Origin: Streptomyces longwoodensis
Lineage (GTDB): Bacteria; Actinomycetota; Actinomycetes; Streptomycetales; Streptomycetaceae
Reading direction: 5' to 3'
Length of the DNA stretch: 61,184 bases
Assembly (NCBI RefSeq): GCF_001514125.1
Contig: NZ_KQ948565.1
Coordinates: forward strand, 137,785-198,968
Below are positions 16,385-23,833 of this stretch, one piece after another. The notes under the pieces are model-generated. The model did not search any database, was not told the DNA's origin, and saw only the letters and a program-made list of their open reading frames with translations. A program made the position numbers and the translations under genes. The first letter of the stretch is position 1. Each line of letters begins with the position of its first letter.

Positions 16385-17431
16385 TCAGCCCTCCCCCATG
16401 CGGCGGCGGTCCTCCTCGCTCCACTTCCGGGTGTCGCGCGGCTGGGTGTACGGCTCGGCCTCCGGGGGGTGGCCCCCGGCGATCGCCCGTTGCCGGGTGG
16501 CCTCCGCGTCGAACTCCAGGCCCAGCAGGATCGCCAGATTGCTGATCCACAGCCACACCAGGAAGACGATGACGCCGGCCATCGTGCCGTAGGTCTTGTT
16601 GTACGAGGCGAAGTTGGCGACGTAGAAGGCGAACCCGGCGGAAGCGATCAGCCAGATCACCAGGGCCAGGAAGCTGCCCGGGGTGATCCACTTGAAGCCC
16701 TTCACCTTCGCGTTCGGCGTGGCCCAGTACAGGATCGCGATCATGATGATGACCAGGACGACCAGCACCGGCCACTTGGCGATCGACCACACCGTCAGGG
16801 CCGTGTCCCCCAGGCCGAGCGCGTCACCCGCCCGGCGGGCCAGGTCCCCGGAGAAGACCACGATCACCGCGCTGACCACGGCCAGGACCAGCAGGGTGAT
16901 GGTCACGCCGAGGCGCACGGGCAGGATCTTCCACACAGGGCGGCCCTCGGGCATGTCGTAGACCGCGTTCGCCGCCCGGATGAACGCCGCCACGTAGCCG
17001 GACGCCGACCAGATCGCCAGCGCCAGGCCGACGATCGCCATGAGCGAGCCGACGCCGGCGCTGCCCTGGAGCTGCTTGACCGCGTCGGTGAGGATGTCGC
17101 GGGCGGAGCCGGGGGCGAGGTCCTTGATGTTGTCCAGCAGTTTGTCCGTGGTCGACCTGCCGGTCAGGCCCAAGATCGACACCAGGGCGAGCAGTGCCGG
17201 GAACAGCGCCAGGATCCCGTAGTACGTCAGCGCCGCAGCGCGGTCGGTCAGCTCGTCGTCCTTGAACTCGCGCAGACTGCCCTTGAGCACCCCGCGCCAC
17301 GCGCCCTTCGGCAGCTTCGTCGGAGCGTCCGGCGCACGCCGTTCCACCTCGGGGCCCGGGCCCACGTCGTCCGGCCGGGGCCCCTCGTCCGCCGCTTGGT
17401 CTTTTCGTCCACCTATGTGCAGCTTTGCCAT
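16385..17431 (-). CDS. YihY/BrkB-family membrane protein, second copy
   Basis: 348 residues. Same family as 4720-5604: DDELTDRAAALTYYGILALF, SASGYVAAFIRAANAVYDMP, and YGTMAGVIVFLVWLWISNLA near the end. It has a longer polar N terminus (~45 residues) and a charged C-terminal tail (RDTRKWSEEDRRRMGEG) that the other copy lacks. About six membrane helices. Convergent with the LacI gene and divergent from the GH43 gene at 17638. Confidence 0.88.
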   Translation of the reverse strand: MAKLHIGGRKDQAADEGPRPDDVGPGPEVERRAPDAPTKLPKGAWRGVLKGSLREFKDDELTDRAAALTYYGILALFPALLALVSILGLTGRSTTDKLLDNIKDLAPGSARDILTDAVKQLQGSAGVGSLMAIVGLALAIWSASGYVAAFIRAANAVYDMPEGRPVWKILPVRLGVTITLLVLAVVSAVIVVFSGDLARRAGDALGLGDTALTVWSIAKWPVLVVLVIIMIAILYWATPNAKVKGFKWITPGSFLALVIWLIASAGFAFYVANFASYNKTYGTMAGVIVFLVWLWISNLAILLGLEFDAEATRQRAIAGGHPPEAEPYTQPRDTRKWSEEDRRRMGEG

Positions 17432-17480
17432 GGCTTCCGAGTGCCCCGAGGTTCGCTGCTCTCACCCACCCCGCGTCCGC

Positions 17481-17493
17481 TCGAATTTTTCGA
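17481..17493. promoter_or_regulatory. Inverted repeat upstream of the exported GH43 gene, distal
   Basis: TCGAA-TTT-TTCGA, perfect 5-bp arms. AT-rich in a very GC-rich setting. It resembles the CGAAA-N-TTTCG sites found before hemicellulase genes, such as the one at 40286. Confidence 0.5.
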
Positions 17494-17575
17494 TGTGAAC
17501 GACGAATCCTGCGCGGGTCATTGACGGACTCGGCGACTCGCCTACGATCCCACTTGCTCGACTCATCGACCGCCG

Positions 17576-17589
17576 TTCGACATATCGAA
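17576..17589. promoter_or_regulatory. Inverted repeat upstream of the exported GH43 gene, proximal
   Basis: TTCGA-CATA-TCGAA, perfect 5-bp arms, 48 bp before the start codon at 17638. Candidate repressor site or part of the promoter. Confidence 0.5.
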
Positions 17590-17637
17590 TCCTCACCCTC
17601 CCCGCGACCGGGTCGGCCTTCCAAGGAGACGACGCCC

Positions 17638-19284
17638 ATGGGCATGTCATGGCCTCATCAGCAACCGAATCGCCGCCAGGCACTCGCCGCAGCGTCGGGC
17701 CTGGTCACCGGCGCCCTGCTCCCGCTGGGCGGAGCCGGCCGCGCCGCCGCCTCGCCCGCCGGCCTGGAGGAAGCGGCGTTGGCCGCGCAGTACACCAACC
17801 CGGTGATCTGGCAGGACTTCGCGGACATCGACGTGATCCGCGTCGGCGCCACCTACTACGCCTCGGCCTCGACGATGCACTACTCGCCGGGCGCCCCCGT
17901 CCTGCGCTCGTACGACCTGGTCAACTGGGAGATCGCGGGTCACTCGGTGCCCGTCCTGGACTTCGGGGCCAAGTACGACCTGAACGGCGCCCGGGGTTAC
18001 GTCCGGGGCGTGTGGGCGTCGTCGCTGGCGTACCGCCCCAGCAACCGGACCTTCTACTGGCTCGGGCAGATCGACTTCGCCAGGACGTACGTCTACACCG
18101 CCACCGCGGCCGAGGGGCCGTGGAGCAGGCTGACGACGATCGGCACCCCCTACTACGACGCCGGGCTGCTCGTCGACACCGACGACACCCTGTACGTGGC
18201 GTACGGCAACACCACCATCAGCGTGGCCCAGCTCTCGCCCGACGGACGCAGCCAGGTCCGCACGCAGCAGGTGTTCACCACGCCGTCGAGCGTCGGCACC
18301 CTGGAGGGCTCGCGCTTCTACCGGATCAACGGGCAGTACTACATCTTCCTCACCCGCCCCGCGAACGGGCAGTACGTCCTGAAGTCGTCCGGCGGCCCCT
18401 TCGGCCCGTACACCCTGCGCCAGGTCCTGCTCGACCTGCGCGGGCCGGTCCCCGGCGGGGGCGTCCCGCACCAGGGAGGGCTGGTGCAGACCCAGGGCGG
18501 CGCCTGGTACTACCTGGCGTTCGTGGACGCGTACCCAGGTGGCCGGGTGCCCGTCCTGGCACCGGTCACCTGGACCGCGGACGGCTGGCCCGTGGTGCAG
18601 CTCGTGAACGGCGCCTGGGGGACGTCCTACCCGAGCCCGGCCGTGCCCGCTCCGCCCCGCCAGGTCACTCCCATGATCGGGACCGACACCTTCGACGGCA
18701 CGGCCCTGAAACCCCGGTGGGAGTGGAACCACAACCCGGACAACACCAGGTGGTCCGTCGGCAACGGCCTGACCCTGCGGACCGCTACCGTCACCAACGA
18801 CCTGTACTGGGCCCGCAACACACTCACCCACCGCATCCAGGGCCCCACCTCGACGGCCACCGTCCAGCTCGACCACTCGGCGATGCGCAACGGGGACCGG
18901 GCCGGACTGGCGCTGCTGCGCGACTCCTCCGCGTGGATCGGTGTCCGGCGCGACGGCGACGCGACCCGTCTGGTGATGACCAACGGCCTCACGATGGACA
19001 GCAGTTGGAACACGACCGGGACCGGTAGCGAGGTCGCGAGCGCGAGCGTGACGGGCAGCAGCGTCTGGCTGCGGGCGACCGCGGACATCCGGCCCGGCGC
19101 GGTGCGGTCCGCGACCTTCTCCTACAGCCTCGACGGCACCACCTTCACCCGCCTGGGGCCGGCGTTCCCGCTGGGCAACGACTGGCGGTTCTTCATGGGC
19201 TACCGCTTCGCCCTGTTCAACTACGCCACCCAGGCGCTCGGTGGCGCGGTCCGCGTCACGCGGTTCGACCTGTCGACGCCCTGA
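17638..19284 (+). CDS. Tat-exported glycoside hydrolase family 43 enzyme
   Basis: 548 residues. Tat signal NRRQALAAASGLVTGALLPL with AAA-SPA-like cleavage region near residue 40. The five-bladed propeller starts at NPVIWQDFADIDVIRVGATY, which holds the catalytic base Asp; STMHYSPGAPVLRSYDLVNW is typical of the GH43 xylosidase/arabinofuranosidase group. From ~residue 345 (IGTDTFDGTALKPRWEWNHN) a C-terminal beta-sandwich domain follows, common in GH43 beta-xylosidases. Likely action is on xylan or arabinan side groups outside the cell. AAGGAG precedes the ATG at good spacing. Confidence 0.88.
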   Translation: MGMSWPHQQPNRRQALAAASGLVTGALLPLGGAGRAAASPAGLEEAALAAQYTNPVIWQDFADIDVIRVGATYYASASTMHYSPGAPVLRSYDLVNWEIAGHSVPVLDFGAKYDLNGARGYVRGVWASSLAYRPSNRTFYWLGQIDFARTYVYTATAAEGPWSRLTTIGTPYYDAGLLVDTDDTLYVAYGNTTISVAQLSPDGRSQVRTQQVFTTPSSVGTLEGSRFYRINGQYYIFLTRPANGQYVLKSSGGPFGPYTLRQVLLDLRGPVPGGGVPHQGGLVQTQGGAWYYLAFVDAYPGGRVPVLAPVTWTADGWPVVQLVNGAWGTSYPSPAVPAPPRQVTPMIGTDTFDGTALKPRWEWNHNPDNTRWSVGNGLTLRTATVTNDLYWARNTLTHRIQGPTSTATVQLDHSAMRNGDRAGLALLRDSSAWIGVRRDGDATRLVMTNGLTMDSSWNTTGTGSEVASASVTGSSVWLRATADIRPGAVRSATFSYSLDGTTFTRLGPAFPLGNDWRFFMGYRFALFNYATQALGGAVRVTRFDLSTP

Positions 19285-19382
19285 CCTGGGCTCCGGTGCC
19301 ACCCGCAAGGGCCCCGCTGCGGAGCGGGCCGGACGGTCGGGTTATCGTCCGGCTGCTCGTTCCGTTTTTGCACAGGAGCCTC

Positions 19383-21920
19383 ATGCGCCTCAAGCAGGTC
19401 TCCCTGGTCGCGGCCCTCTCGGTCGTGGCCGGCCTGACCACCGCCACCGTCGGCACCGTCGCCCACGCCGACGACGTGGCCACGCTGCCGCTGTCCGGGT
19501 ACGCCCACCTGGTGGTCGACCGCGCCCACCAGCACGTCTTCATCAGCCAGGGCGCCGGTTCGACCGGCATCCTCGTGACGGACCTGTCCGGCACGCCGGT
19601 CACCACCCTCGCGGGTGAACAGGGCGCCAGCGGTCTGGCGCTGTCGCCCGACGGCGGCACGCTCTACGCGGCGCTCCCGGACGGCGGCGCGATCGTCGCG
19701 ATCGACACCGCGACCCTGGCGGAGACCGCCCGCTGGTCCACGGGCGCGGGCAGCTCCCCCGTCTCCGTGGCGGTGGCCGGTGGCCGCGTCTGGTACGGCT
19801 ATTCGGCCGCCGGCAAGGGCGGCATCGGCTCGATCGACCCGTCCGCGCCCGCCCCCGCGGCGACCCCGCAGCCGGCCCTGTCGCAGTGGACGGCCGCGCC
19901 GCTGCTCGCCACGGGCGGCGACGTGCTCGCGGCCGAGGAACCGCAGGGCAGCCTCAGTCACGTCGCGACCTTCGGCATCACCTCGGGCACCGCGTCCCCC
20001 GAGGCCGACACCCTGGTCTACGGCGGCACGGCGACCGGGCTCGCCGTCACCGGCGACGGGAAGCGGCTGCTGCTGGCCGCCCCGCAACAGCTCGCCCTGC
20101 GCGCCTACCGCAGCACGGACCTCGCGGCCGCGGACCCCGCCGCGTACTTCACGGGCGGGTCCGGTTCCGCACCCGGCTCCGTGGCCGTGGACACCGACGG
20201 CACGGTCGCCGTGGCCGGCGCCTCCGGCGTCTACCTGTACGCCGGCACGAACAACCTCGCCGAGAACCACCTGACCCTGCCGTCGGGCGAGGTCGCCCCG
20301 GACGGCCTGGAGTGGGGCGCCGACGGCACGACCCTCTACGCCGTCACCAAGGACGCCTCGGGTGTCTACCGCCTGAACGTGCTGGACGCCCCCAAACTGA
20401 CGGACACCGAACTGGCCCTCGGACTGCCGCAGTACGCGGTGCCGACCGAGCGCTTCTCGGTCGGTGGCTCGATGAGCACCCGCGGCCTCCTGCCGGCGGG
20501 GGCCGCGTTGAAGGTCACCCGCGACGGCACCGCCCTGCCCGACGTCACGCTCGGCGCCGACGGCACGTTCGCCTTCACCGACGTCCGGCAGGACGAAGGC
20601 GCGTACACCTACCAGGTCGCGTACCCCGGTGACGCCACCCACCGCCCCGCGACGGCGTCGCTGACCGTGCACGTGGCGAAGCTCCCGACCGATGTCGTGG
20701 GCACCGACATCGCCTCGGCGAGCCCCGGCTCGGTCGTGTTCACCGGCCGGCTCTCGTCCCAGCTGGGCCTCGGCACCTTCCCGCAGGGCACCACCGTGCG
20801 GGTGGCCCGGCGCGACGAGGCCACCCAGCAGACCGTGCCGCTCGGGTCCGTGCCCGTGGACCCGGCCACCCTCCGCTTCACCGTCACCGACGCCCCGGGC
20901 GCCGCCGGCACCTTCACGTACATTTTCACCTACGCCGGTGACACCACCCACCAGCCGTCCGAGAGCGGCATGAGCTTCGTGGTCGCCCCGTACGCGCCGG
21001 CGCTGACGCTGAACGCGCCGACGAACGCCACCCGAGGTGCCGCCCTGTCCTTCGGCGGCAAGCTCGGTGACGGCCCGTACGCCGCCGGGCGGACCGTCAC
21101 CGTCTCCCGCAAGGACGCCGCCCACACCACCCCGGTGACCTGGACGGCACCGGTGGCCGCCGACGGCACGATCACGGTGAAGGACACCCCGGACACCGGC
21201 GGTGCCAACACCTACACGGTGACCTTCCCCGGCGACGCCGGCCACAAGTCGGCCACCGCGGTCGCCACCGTCCAGGTGTCCCGCGCGGCGACCGCACTGA
21301 CCGTCACCAGCAGCGCCCCCTCCTACGCCTACGGCGCGACGGCCACCGTCACCGCGCACCTCGGCACGACGTACAACGGCCGCACGGTGTCGATCCACGC
21401 CACGCCCTACGGGGGCACGAAGACCCTCGTCACGACGGGCACCGTGGACGCGAACGGCAACCTGCGTGCGACCTACAAGGTCACCCGCAACACCACCTTC
21501 ACCGCGTCCTTCGCGGGCGACCACCGCTACGCGCCCGCGACGGCCACCCGCGCCGTCAACGGCTATGTGAAGATCGCGACGGCGCTCAGCGGCTCCTACG
21601 CCGGCGCCACGTACAGCGGCGTCAGCTACCGCGTCTTCCACAAGACGGTGAAGCCCACGGTGACCGCGACCGTCACGCCGAACAAGGCCGGCCAGTGCGA
21701 GCGCTTCCAGGTCCAGCAGTACTACAGCGGCGCCTGGCACACGCTCACCACGTCGGGCTGCTACGCCCTGTCGTCCACCAGCAGCGCGAAGGCCCAGCTC
21801 AGCCTCACCAACGCCCTCAACCAGAAGTTCCGGGTCCGCTCCGAGTACGAGCGCTCCACGAAGGACCTGGGCAACGTGAGCACGTGGGGCGGCTGGCTGT
21901 ACTTCGTGGTGCGCACCTGA
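19383..21920 (+). CDS. Large secreted protein: beta-propeller plus Ig-like repeats
   Basis: 845 residues. Sec signal peptide MRLKQVSLVAALSVVAGLTT cut after AHA. Residues ~30-350 contain propeller-like repeats (ASGLALSPDGGTLYAALPDG, GLAVTGDGKRLLLAA, EWGADGTTLYAVTKDASGV). Four bacterial Ig-like repeats follow, each ending in a GDxxHxPA-type motif (PGDATHRPATASLTV, AGDTTHQPSESGM, PGDAGHKSATAVATV, AGDHRYAPATATRAV). A C-terminal ~110-residue domain has a Cys pair and Tyr/Trp-rich strands (QVQQYYSGAWHTLTTSGCYA). No catalytic motif is visible; cell-surface binding or adhesion is the best guess. CAGGAG precedes the ATG. Confidence 0.75.
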   Translation: MRLKQVSLVAALSVVAGLTTATVGTVAHADDVATLPLSGYAHLVVDRAHQHVFISQGAGSTGILVTDLSGTPVTTLAGEQGASGLALSPDGGTLYAALPDGGAIVAIDTATLAETARWSTGAGSSPVSVAVAGGRVWYGYSAAGKGGIGSIDPSAPAPAATPQPALSQWTAAPLLATGGDVLAAEEPQGSLSHVATFGITSGTASPEADTLVYGGTATGLAVTGDGKRLLLAAPQQLALRAYRSTDLAAADPAAYFTGGSGSAPGSVAVDTDGTVAVAGASGVYLYAGTNNLAENHLTLPSGEVAPDGLEWGADGTTLYAVTKDASGVYRLNVLDAPKLTDTELALGLPQYAVPTERFSVGGSMSTRGLLPAGAALKVTRDGTALPDVTLGADGTFAFTDVRQDEGAYTYQVAYPGDATHRPATASLTVHVAKLPTDVVGTDIASASPGSVVFTGRLSSQLGLGTFPQGTTVRVARRDEATQQTVPLGSVPVDPATLRFTVTDAPGAAGTFTYIFTYAGDTTHQPSESGMSFVVAPYAPALTLNAPTNATRGAALSFGGKLGDGPYAAGRTVTVSRKDAAHTTPVTWTAPVAADGTITVKDTPDTGGANTYTVTFPGDAGHKSATAVATVQVSRAATALTVTSSAPSYAYGATATVTAHLGTTYNGRTVSIHATPYGGTKTLVTTGTVDANGNLRATYKVTRNTTFTASFAGDHRYAPATATRAVNGYVKIATALSGSYAGATYSGVSYRVFHKTVKPTVTATVTPNKAGQCERFQVQQYYSGAWHTLTTSGCYALSSTSSAKAQLSLTNALNQKFRVRSEYERSTKDLGNVSTWGGWLYFVVRT

Positions 21921-21928
21921 GGGCCGCG

Positions 21929-22654
21929 TCAGCGGGGTGACCCGGGACCGACGGGGCGTCGGCCGACGGCGTCCGTGCGAACTCGGCGCGAACCGGCCTG
22001 GCGGGCCCGGTGGGAGACGGTGCGGGGATCGCCGGTGACGGGTCCGCCGTGGCCGGGCAGGAGCAGGGTCGCGTCGGTGAGGTGGTCGAGCCGGTCGAGC
22101 CGGTCGAGGGGGGTCAGGGCGGAGCGGCTGTCGTGGGTGAAGCCGCCGCAGACCAGGGTGGGTCCGGTGTGTCCGGTCAGGCCGTCATGGGTGACCAGGG
22201 CGTCGCCGGTGAAGAGCAGCCCGCGTGCGGGGAAGAGGTAGCCGGTGCTGCCCGGGGTGTGGGCGGGCAGCGCGACGGCCCGCGGCGCGCCGGGGACCTC
22301 GTCGAGCCGCTGGTCGTCGCCGAAGGCCCGCACGCCGGGGGTGGCGGGGGCGGTGAAGGCCCCCGCACGGGCCAGGCGCAGCGGGGTGGCGATCGCTGCG
22401 GGCCGGCGCAGGAGGTAGGGCAGCATCGAGCGTTCCGGCTTGGCGTGGCGCAGGGCGCTGCGCGGGCCGTCGCGCAGGATCGCGGCGTCGCTCTCGTGGA
22501 CCCAGACGTCGGCGCCGGCCTGCTGGAGGGTGTGGGCCAGCCCGGTGTGGTCGGGATGCCCGTGGGTCAGGAGCACGGCCCGGATGTCGGTCAAGGAGCG
22601 GCCGGAGCCGGCCAGGTGCGCGCGCAGTTGGTCCAGGTGGGCCGCTACCTGCTC
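21929..22654 (-). pseudogene. 5'-truncated metallo-beta-lactamase-fold hydrolase
   Basis: Homology begins abruptly at about 22654 (EQVAAHLDQLRAHLAGSGRS) and runs to the stop at 21929. The metal motif THGHPDH, a late His in ALPAHTPGSTGYLF, the Asp in LLFTGDALVTHDG and the final LLPGHGGPV are present. The first ~50 residues (two beta strands and the usual NxYLV...VDTG segment) are missing; upstream sequence in this frame is only antisense noise of the AAC(3) gene, which shares the strand and ends at 22645. No credible start codon precedes the fold. Most likely a deletion remnant. Confidence 0.72.
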
Positions 22655-23493
22655 AGCCTGTCCTCGATCCAGGCGGTCGCGAAGTCGACGACGTCCGCGG
22701 CCTCGAACAGATGGCTGTCGGCAGCGCCGACGCTGCCCCGGCGGCCGATTCCCGCGGCAAGCATGTCCCGGGCGATGACGTCGAACGGCTCCGCGCCCTC
22801 GGGCACCACGGCCGAGTAGTCGAAGGCCCCGTCCTCGGAATCGATGTCGTGGAAACGGCGCCACACCCGCTCGCCTCGCACGAGGAGGGGCTGTTCGTAC
22901 TCCACGAACCGCTTGCCGGGGGCCTCGGCCAGCGCCTCGGCGTGGTGCAACAGCGTCATGGTGTCCAGCGGAGCGCCGAGCAGCAGGACCCGGCCGCCGT
23001 GGGCGGTCAGCCGGGCGAGGGGACTGTCGGGGCCGTGGGGGTCGTCCCAGGGGTGGTCGGCCATCAACTCGGCCGCCGCTGCTCCCAGGGCCGCGAAGCT
23101 GACGTCCGGGTGTCGGCTGCGGACGGCTCCGGGCCGGCGGCGCAGCGCTTCCGGGAGGCGGCCGTTGTTGTGGTCGGCCTCGCTGAGGTCCGGGTCGTAG
23201 GCGGGATGTTCCGCGCGCAGGGCGTCCTGCCAGTCCTGTGGCCAGGTGACGAAGTCGTAGGGGGGCGCGTCGTTCCAGCCGCAGGTCACCATCAGGGTGC
23301 CCCGCGTTCCCACGACGTCCTGGAGGGCGCCGATGACGGTCTGCGGTCCGCCCGCCACGTAGCCGAGGGCGGACATACGAGTGTGGAACATGACGACGTC
23401 GCCGTCCCCGAGGCCGAGGGCAGCCAGGTCACGGCTGATGCGGCTTCGCGTCACGGGACCACCGGAACGCTTGAGCAGGTCCATCTCGTCCAT
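22645..23493 (-). CDS. AAC(3)-family N-acetyltransferase
   Basis: 282 residues, full length. GDVVMFHTRMSALGYVAGGP and TVIGALQDVVGTRGTLMVTC are the family's opening blocks; LPEALRRRPGAVRSRHPDVS, HPWDDPHGPDSPLARLTAHG and GRVLLLGAPLDTMTLLHHAE match AAC(3) antibiotic acetyltransferases. Known members acetylate the 3-amino group of aminoglycosides with acetyl-CoA, but many chromosomal homologs have other or unknown substrates, so resistance is not implied. Its last ~10 bases overlap the MBL-fold remnant. ATG at 23493; a GTG at 23499 is in frame. Confidence 0.88.
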   Translation of the reverse strand: MDEMDLLKRSGGPVTRSRISRDLAALGLGDGDVVMFHTRMSALGYVAGGPQTVIGALQDVVGTRGTLMVTCGWNDAPPYDFVTWPQDWQDALRAEHPAYDPDLSEADHNNGRLPEALRRRPGAVRSRHPDVSFAALGAAAAELMADHPWDDPHGPDSPLARLTAHGGRVLLLGAPLDTMTLLHHAEALAEAPGKRFVEYEQPLLVRGERVWRRFHDIDSEDGAFDYSAVVPEGAEPFDVIARDMLAAGIGRRGSVGAADSHLFEAADVVDFATAWIEDRLSR

Positions 23494-23833
23494 GGTCACG
23501 AACCTATCCCTGAGCCACGGCCCCTGAGCAACTCCATTGACGCGCCGAGAGCTTGATCGGCGGAGACGGGCTGTTGTTTCATGGCCCGCCCACATCCTTG
23601 ACGTGAACCTGTAAACCGCTCTACGGTCCCGGGGAGCACGCGCCCCGCCCCGGTATATCCGACCGCCCCGCCGTGCGCCGAACACACCAGGATCCGCCCC
23701 TCTCGGCATCCGGTTCACGCGGTCGGTAGACAACGTTGTCAGAGCCGCCCCCGCACCCCCCGCACAGTCCTGTCCCACACGCTGCCCGCCGGTCCCGGAC
23801 CAGCCGGACACGAGCACAAGGAGCACGACGGAC
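23494..23833. other. Divergent intergenic region, AAC(3) and GH92
   Basis: 340 bp between opposite starts. It holds a LacI-type palindrome at 23729-23740 and a possible promoter for the GH92 gene (TTGACG at 23598, TCTACG at 23620, 16-bp spacer). The GH92 ribosome site AAGGAG is at the right edge. No gene seen. Confidence 0.6.
23729..23740. promoter_or_regulatory. LacI-type operator upstream of the GH92 gene
   Basis: Perfect 12-bp palindrome GACAACGTTGTC, 93 bp before the ATG. It shares the CAACGTTG core with the palindrome at 15220 next to the LacI gene, but the outer bases differ, so a different LacI paralogue may bind it. Confidence 0.75.

Noticed and set aside
19221..21740. 839-residue minus-strand frame opposite the propeller protein
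   Set aside because: Shadow frame rich in Gly/Arg/Val with no recognizable family.
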